Both the position numbers and the translations under genes were made by a program. From the NCBI GenBank assembly GCA_947645965.1, contig CANSES010000001.1, positions 51,732-115,731 on the forward strand: a DNA stretch of 64,000 nucleotides. The letters run 5' to 3'. Shown piece after piece: positions 60,984-64,000 of the stretch; the first letter of the stretch is position 1; each line of letters starts with the position of its first letter. Below the pieces are notes generated by a model. It did no database searches. It saw only the letters and a list, made by a program, of their open reading frames with translations, and was not told the DNA's origin. Origin of the DNA: an uncultured Enterorhabdus sp. Its GTDB lineage: Bacteria > Actinomycetota > Coriobacteriia > Coriobacteriales > Eggerthellaceae.

Positions 60984-61892
60984 CTAAGCCACAAGGGACT
61001 GATTCCGGAATTCCTCCGGGGTCAGTCCCTTCAGTTTAACCTGTCTCCTCCTCGTGTTCCAATGGATGACGTAGGCATCCAGATCGCGTTTGAACTCCTC
61101 GAAGCTCGCCCATGTGCGGCCTTTGAAGAACTCGTCTTTCATGTGGCCGAACACCTGCTCCGTCGCCCCGTTGTCGATGCAGTTGCCCTTGCGCGACATG
61201 CTCTGCACCACTCCGGCCTTCTCCAGGCGACTGCACCATCCTGGCTGCTGGTACTGCCAGCCCATATCGGAGTGCAGGACGGGAGCCGATTCCTTGGGCA
61301 TTTTCGCCAAGAGCTGGTCGAGCAGCTCTTGCTGCTGGGCCATGTTCGGGTGCAGCGACGTTGACCAGGCGACGATCTCCTTGCTCGCGAAGTCGTAGAC
61401 GGGGGCGAAGTAGGCCTTGCCCCAAGGTTGCTTGAACTCGGTGACGTCGGTGCCCATCTTCTCCCAGGGACCGGCGGCCCCGAAGTCGCGACCGATGACG
61501 TTCTCGAAGGTCTTCCCGACCTTCCCCTTGTACGAGTTGTACCTGCGATAGTCGGTCTCGCGACGTATCCCGCAGCTCATGCCCATCTCGTGCATCATCT
61601 TCAGCACGGTCTTGTCGGCGATGACGATTCTCTGCTCGGCACGAAGGCACATGGCTATCTGGCGATGGCCGCATCCGTTGGCGGTGCGCGAGAAGATCTC
61701 GCCTACGGCGTCCCAGAGCTCGGGGCGGGTCGGAGCCTTGGGATGGGACAGCGCGTAGTAATAGCTTGACCTGGGAAGCTGGGCGGCTTCCAGCAGATCG
61801 GGAAGAGGGTGCAGCCCTGAAAGCTCGCTCACGACCGCCGCTTTCTCGCGGTTCGAGAGCGCTTCTCCGCCTTCAGGGCGATCGATTTTTTT
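60984..61892 (-). CDS. IS3-family transposase OrfB (integrase core)
   Basis: 302 codons, read only after a -1 shift from orfA at the A7 run (61886-61892), so there is no separate start codon. HTH_21 part (LPRSSYYYAL), then the rve core with the DDE triad: GTDVTEF, LHSDMGWQY and NGATEQVFGHMKDEF. It ends LTPEEFRNQSLVA. The OrfAB fusion is the active transposase. Confidence 0.92.
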   Translation of the reverse strand, partial: KKIDRPEGGEALSNREKAAVVSELSGLHPLPDLLEAAQLPRSSYYYALSHPKAPTRPELWDAVGEIFSRTANGCGHRQIAMCLRAEQRIVIADKTVLKMMHEMGMSCGIRRETDYRRYNSYKGKVGKTFENVIGRDFGAAGPWEKMGTDVTEFKQPWGKAYFAPVYDFASKEIVAWSTSLHPNMAQQQELLDQLLAKMPKESAPVLHSDMGWQYQQPGWCSRLEKAGVVQSMSRKGNCIDNGATEQVFGHMKDEFFKGRTWASFEEFKRDLDAYVIHWNTRRRQVKLKGLTPEEFRNQSLVA

Positions 61893-62344
61893 AAGTAGGC
61901 GTTCTCGGCCTCGAGCTTCTGGACCCTCCGTTCGAGCTCCTGCTCGCGCGTCATCTTCTCGGGTGCGGCCTTCGCGCCCTTCGGCCTGCCCTTGGGCTTG
62001 GGTCTGAGGGCCTCGGGCCCTTCCTCCCGATAGGCCTTCAACCACTTTCGCAAAGGACTGGTCGAAGCGATCCCGAACTTGGCCATGGCCTCGGGCACGG
62101 TCATGCCCTCGTCTGCGACCGCCCTGGCGGCGGCCACCTTGGTCTCGAACGAATACGCTGTCTTCTTTGTTCCCATAGCGGCCAGAGCTCCCATACCGAC
62201 GGACCTGTATGTGTCCAGCCATTTTCTCACGGTTCCTTCGGGGGCGTTGAGTAGATGCGAGATCGCATCGCGCCCGTGCCCTGCCTCGTAAAGCTCGACA
62301 GCACGCCGGCGCAGCCCCACATCGTAAAGCGGTCTTCCTGACAT
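61829..62344 (-). CDS. IS3-family transposase OrfA (HTH protein)
   Basis: 171 residues from the ATG at 62344 (MSGRPLYDVGLRRRAVEL), behind GGGAGG; ATG 62359 is an alternative. Two helix-turn-helix segments (VELYEAGHGRDAISHLL; VPEAMAKFGIASTSPLRKWL) precede a coiled coil ELERRVQKLEAENAYLKKS that leads to the slippery A7. A coiled coil before a slippery site is typical of IS3 OrfA. Confidence 0.92.
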   Translation of the reverse strand: MSGRPLYDVGLRRRAVELYEAGHGRDAISHLLNAPEGTVRKWLDTYRSVGMGALAAMGTKKTAYSFETKVAAARAVADEGMTVPEAMAKFGIASTSPLRKWLKAYREEGPEALRPKPKGRPKGAKAAPEKMTREQELERRVQKLEAENAYLKKSIALKAEKRSRTARKRRS

Positions 62345-62484
62345 AAAGAAGCCTCCCATTTCTCTTGTCCAAGAAATGGGAGGCAGTTCACTTCCGCAAG
62401 GGGCGCTTCGCTTTCCCGTTCCAAGAAATCATCCCGCAGACCTCTGGTTAAGGCAGGGGTCGGGCTCGTTGGAGGAGCGGGGAG

Positions 62485-62539
62485 CCGACGGTGAGTTAGC
62501 GGACCGTCGGCGACACGGATCGCGTCGTCGTCGCGATCC
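62485..62539. terminator. Two hairpins after the small acidic protein gene
   Basis: CCGACGGT...ACCGTCGG (62485-62510) and GGATCGCG...CGCGATCC (62517-62539) follow the stop at 62548. No T tract, so weak as terminators. Confidence 0.45.
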
Positions 62540-62547
62540 CGGGGTTG

Positions 62548-62781
62548 CTACAGGGTCTCGCCGATGCCGGCCGTGCCGATCTTGGCCTGGTCGAACTCGA
62601 AGGCCGTCTCAGCGGCCTCGGCCGCGGCCTGCTCGTCGCCGAGCGCGTCTTCGAACTCCACCGAAGACGTGGCCTCAGCGGCGACTTCCTCTTCGATGCG
62701 CTCGAGATCGGCCACAGCGTCCTCGTTCTTCGCGGCCTCGGAATCAACGAACTCCTTCATCAAAGTATCCTTGTCAGTCAT
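62548..62781 (-). CDS. Small acidic protein of unknown function
   Basis: 77 residues, about one third Asp/Glu, with MTDKDTLMKEFVDSEAAK at the start and a distinct end, FDQAKIGTAGIGETL. No signal or membrane segment. AAAGGAG sits 7 bp before the ATG at 62781, so it is expressed. It lies between the rplQ terminator and the IS. Not recognised. It could be a disordered ribosome-associated protein like the L17 tail, or a precursor peptide, but no modification gene is beside it. Confidence 0.65.
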   Translation of the reverse strand: MTDKDTLMKEFVDSEAAKNEDAVADLERIEEEVAAEATSSVEFEDALGDEQAAAEAAETAFEFDQAKIGTAGIGETL

Positions 62782-63068
62782 GATCCGGCTCCTTTCAATC
62801 TGAAAAGATCTTCGTGAACAGATGGTGTAAGAGCAAGATCTCGTGCCCTTGCAAACCGTATTCTATGGGCTGTGCGGCCCGCGGAAAGCTGACTGCGCCG
62901 ATAGTAATTGAGAAGTTGTACGCGCGTTGCCCGACTGACACCAACTTCGCTCCCACGCAAAAAGAGGCGACCACCTCTCGGTGATCGCCTCCGTATAGAA
63001 CGATGTCTCTCCGTGCGGCTCATGCGGCTGGCCGCGCCGGAGCGCATCCGAATGGTCTCGGAAGAAGC
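62782..63068. other. Gap between rplQ and the small acidic protein
   Basis: 287 bp. It holds the rplQ terminator (62959-62991) and the ribosome site of the acidic protein. No gene is supported. Confidence 0.5.
62959..62991 (-). terminator. Intrinsic terminator after rplQ
   Basis: Minus strand GAGGCGATCACC-GAGA-GGTGGTCGCCTC then TTTTT: a 12-bp stem with one G-U pair and five T. It ends the rpoA-rplQ transcript. Confidence 0.85.
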
Positions 63069-63719
63069 CTACTTAACGTCGGCCTTCTCCTCCTCGATCT
63101 TCTCGGCGTCGACGGTCTCGGCTTCCTTGGCAGCCTCGGCCTCAGCCTTCTCGGCCTCCTCGCGAGCCTCCTCGACGGCCTCGGCCTTCTCGGCGGCGTC
63201 CACGGCCTCGATCTGCTCCACGGTGCCGTCGTTCTCGAAGCCCAGATCCTCAGCGAGCTCCTCGGACTTCTCCTCCTTCTTGGCAACCTTCTTGGGGGCA
63301 GCCTTCTTCGGAGCGGCCTTCTTGGCCTCGGCGGCCTTGCGCTCGGCCTTGGGCACGCAGGGCTCGGTCACGAGCTCCATGATGACCATGGGAGCGTTGT
63401 CGCCCTTGCGGGGACCGAGCTTCATAATGCGGGTATAGCCGCCGGGACGATCCTGGAACATGCCCTGGGAAACCTTCTCGAAGATCTCGCGGACCAGTTC
63501 CTTGTCGTTCAGGTAAGCGATGGCCAGACGGCGGGAATGCAGGTCGCCGCGCTTGGCCCAGGTGATGACCTTGTCAACGTCGGGGCGGATCTCCTTGGCG
63601 CGAGCCTCCACCGTCTTGATGCGGTCGTTCAGGAACAGAGCGGCAACCAGGCTGCGCTTCATAGCCTTGGTGTGGCTCCAGTCAGTGCCGAGCTTCCGCC
63701 CCTTCTTGTTGTGTCTCAT
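63069..63719 (-). CDS. rplQ: 50S ribosomal protein L17 with acidic tail
   Basis: 216 residues. Residues 1-~118 are a standard L17 (MRHNKKGRKLGTDWSHTKAM; QDRPGGYTRIMKLGPRKGDN). Residues ~125-216 are an extension: first Lys/Ala-rich (AAPKKAAPKKVAKKEEK), then Glu/Ala-rich. Such tails are seen in some actinobacterial ribosomal proteins. It follows rpoA by 12 bp. Confidence 0.97.
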   Translation of the reverse strand: MRHNKKGRKLGTDWSHTKAMKRSLVAALFLNDRIKTVEARAKEIRPDVDKVITWAKRGDLHSRRLAIAYLNDKELVREIFEKVSQGMFQDRPGGYTRIMKLGPRKGDNAPMVIMELVTEPCVPKAERKAAEAKKAAPKKAAPKKVAKKEEKSEELAEDLGFENDGTVEQIEAVDAAEKAEAVEEAREEAEKAEAEAAKEAETVDAEKIEEEKADVK

Positions 63720-63731
63720 ATCTCGTGTCTC

Positions 63732-64000
63732 CTAAAGCTTCAAATTGAGGTCCATGGAAATGAGCTTGTCCTTCACTTCCTCGATGGACTTCGCACCAAA
63801 GTTCCGAATGTTCAGCAGGTCGTTCTCGGAGAACTCGACGAGCTGGCGCACGGAGTGGATGCCCGCGCGCTTCAGGCAGTTGTAGGAGCGAACCGACAGG
63901 TCCAGATCCTCGATCTGCTTGTCCAACTCGGCGTTGGACTCCTGGCCCTCCGGCGCGAAGATGGACGGGGCCTCGCCCTCTTCCTCCTCGCCCGTGGCGG
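63732..64000 (-). CDS. rpoA: RNA polymerase alpha subunit, C-terminal part
   Basis: The last ~89 codons, cut by the window edge. The alpha-CTD is visible: [38 protein letters not shown], which contacts UP elements and activators. An acidic linker ([13 protein letters not shown]) precedes it. rplQ follows by 12 bp in the usual order. Confidence 0.95.
   Translation of the reverse strand, partial: ATGEEEEGEAPSIFAPEGQESNAELDKQIEDLDLSVRSYNCLKRAGIHSVRQLVEFSENDLLNIRNFGAKSIEEVKDKLISMDLNLKL

Larger units (their letters stand above)
60947..62390 (-). mobile_element. IS3-family (IS150-type) insertion sequence
   Basis: 1444 bp. Terminal inverted repeats begin TGAACTGC and share 21 of 24 bases (CCCA, then TTCTTGGAC). 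A 3-bp target duplication CTT flanks it (60944-60946, 62391-62393). It carries orfA and orfB joined by an A7 frameshift site, so it looks complete and potentially active. A hairpin CCTCCCATTTCT/AGAAATGGGAGG (62352-62383) overlaps the right end. Confidence 0.93.

Noticed and set aside
62376..62783. Plus-strand frame over the acidic-protein gene
   Set aside because: The minus-strand gene has a strong ribosome site; this frame has none and is Arg/Pro-rich.

Overview
The window is a high-GC chromosomal segment from a member of the Eggerthellaceae/Coriobacteriia (Eggerthella, Gordonibacter, Adlercreutzia or Slackia type). The assignment is an inference. It rests on GC-rich codon use, Shine-Dalgarno-led genes, and above all five Tat-exported FAD 'fumarate/urocanate reductase-like' lipoproteins, each beside its own membrane-anchored LuxR-type regulator. 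That pattern is typical of anaerobic gut Eggerthellaceae, which respire organic acceptors.

Layout. 1-4.2 kb: asd (cut by the window edge), lysC, a zinc-dependent phospholipase C-like gene and a TRIC/UPF0126 channel. 4.3-6.0 kb: DUF47 + PiT phosphate uptake. 6.3-9.7 kb: LuxR/flavoreductase pair A. 9.8-16.4 kb: MBL hydrolase, Rel/Spo (p)ppGpp enzyme, and a RecJ-RecQ-type fusion. 16.6-19.2 kb: preQ1 operon queD-queE-queC-queF. 19.3 kb: a 42-residue membrane peptide resembling a type I toxin. 19.5-26.5 kb: IMPACT protein, ABC-F ATPase, MFS exporter, and pth-prs-glmU. 26.7-30.1 kb: pair B. 30.3-34 kb: DUF6125-like gene, copper ATPase and CsoR with its operator. 34.1-39.1 kb: flavoreductase C, LuxR C and nhaA in tandem. 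39.3-40.1 kb: hibernation factor and acyl carrier protein. 40.3-43.9 kb: pair D. 43.9-50.6 kb: folC, CorA, uracil-DNA glycosylase, alr, mogA-like, moeA. 50.8-55.5 kb: TIGR00300-type ornithine cyclodeaminase and pair E. 55.6-60.8 kb: eno, oleate hydratase, DMT exporter, ecfT. 60.9-62.4 kb: an IS3-family element. 62.5-64 kb: a small acidic protein, rplQ and the 3' end of rpoA.

The flavoreductase cassettes sit between housekeeping operons. Each intergenic region carries its own palindrome or palindromes. This suggests each LuxR protein is a dedicated membrane sensor that switches on one periplasmic or cell-surface reductase for one acceptor. No cytochrome or membrane quinol dehydrogenase is encoded beside any of them, so they probably share an electron supply encoded elsewhere.

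Between genes there is much secondary structure. A dispersed short palindrome begins with GTAGGGG; one copy lies in frame inside the ABC-F gene, and partial copies supply stop codons. There are two long stem-loop elements (310-431, 47014-47103), a 26-bp tandem repeat (48648-48705), and an IS that landed in the loop of an intrinsic terminator. No tRNA, rRNA or CRISPR array was seen.
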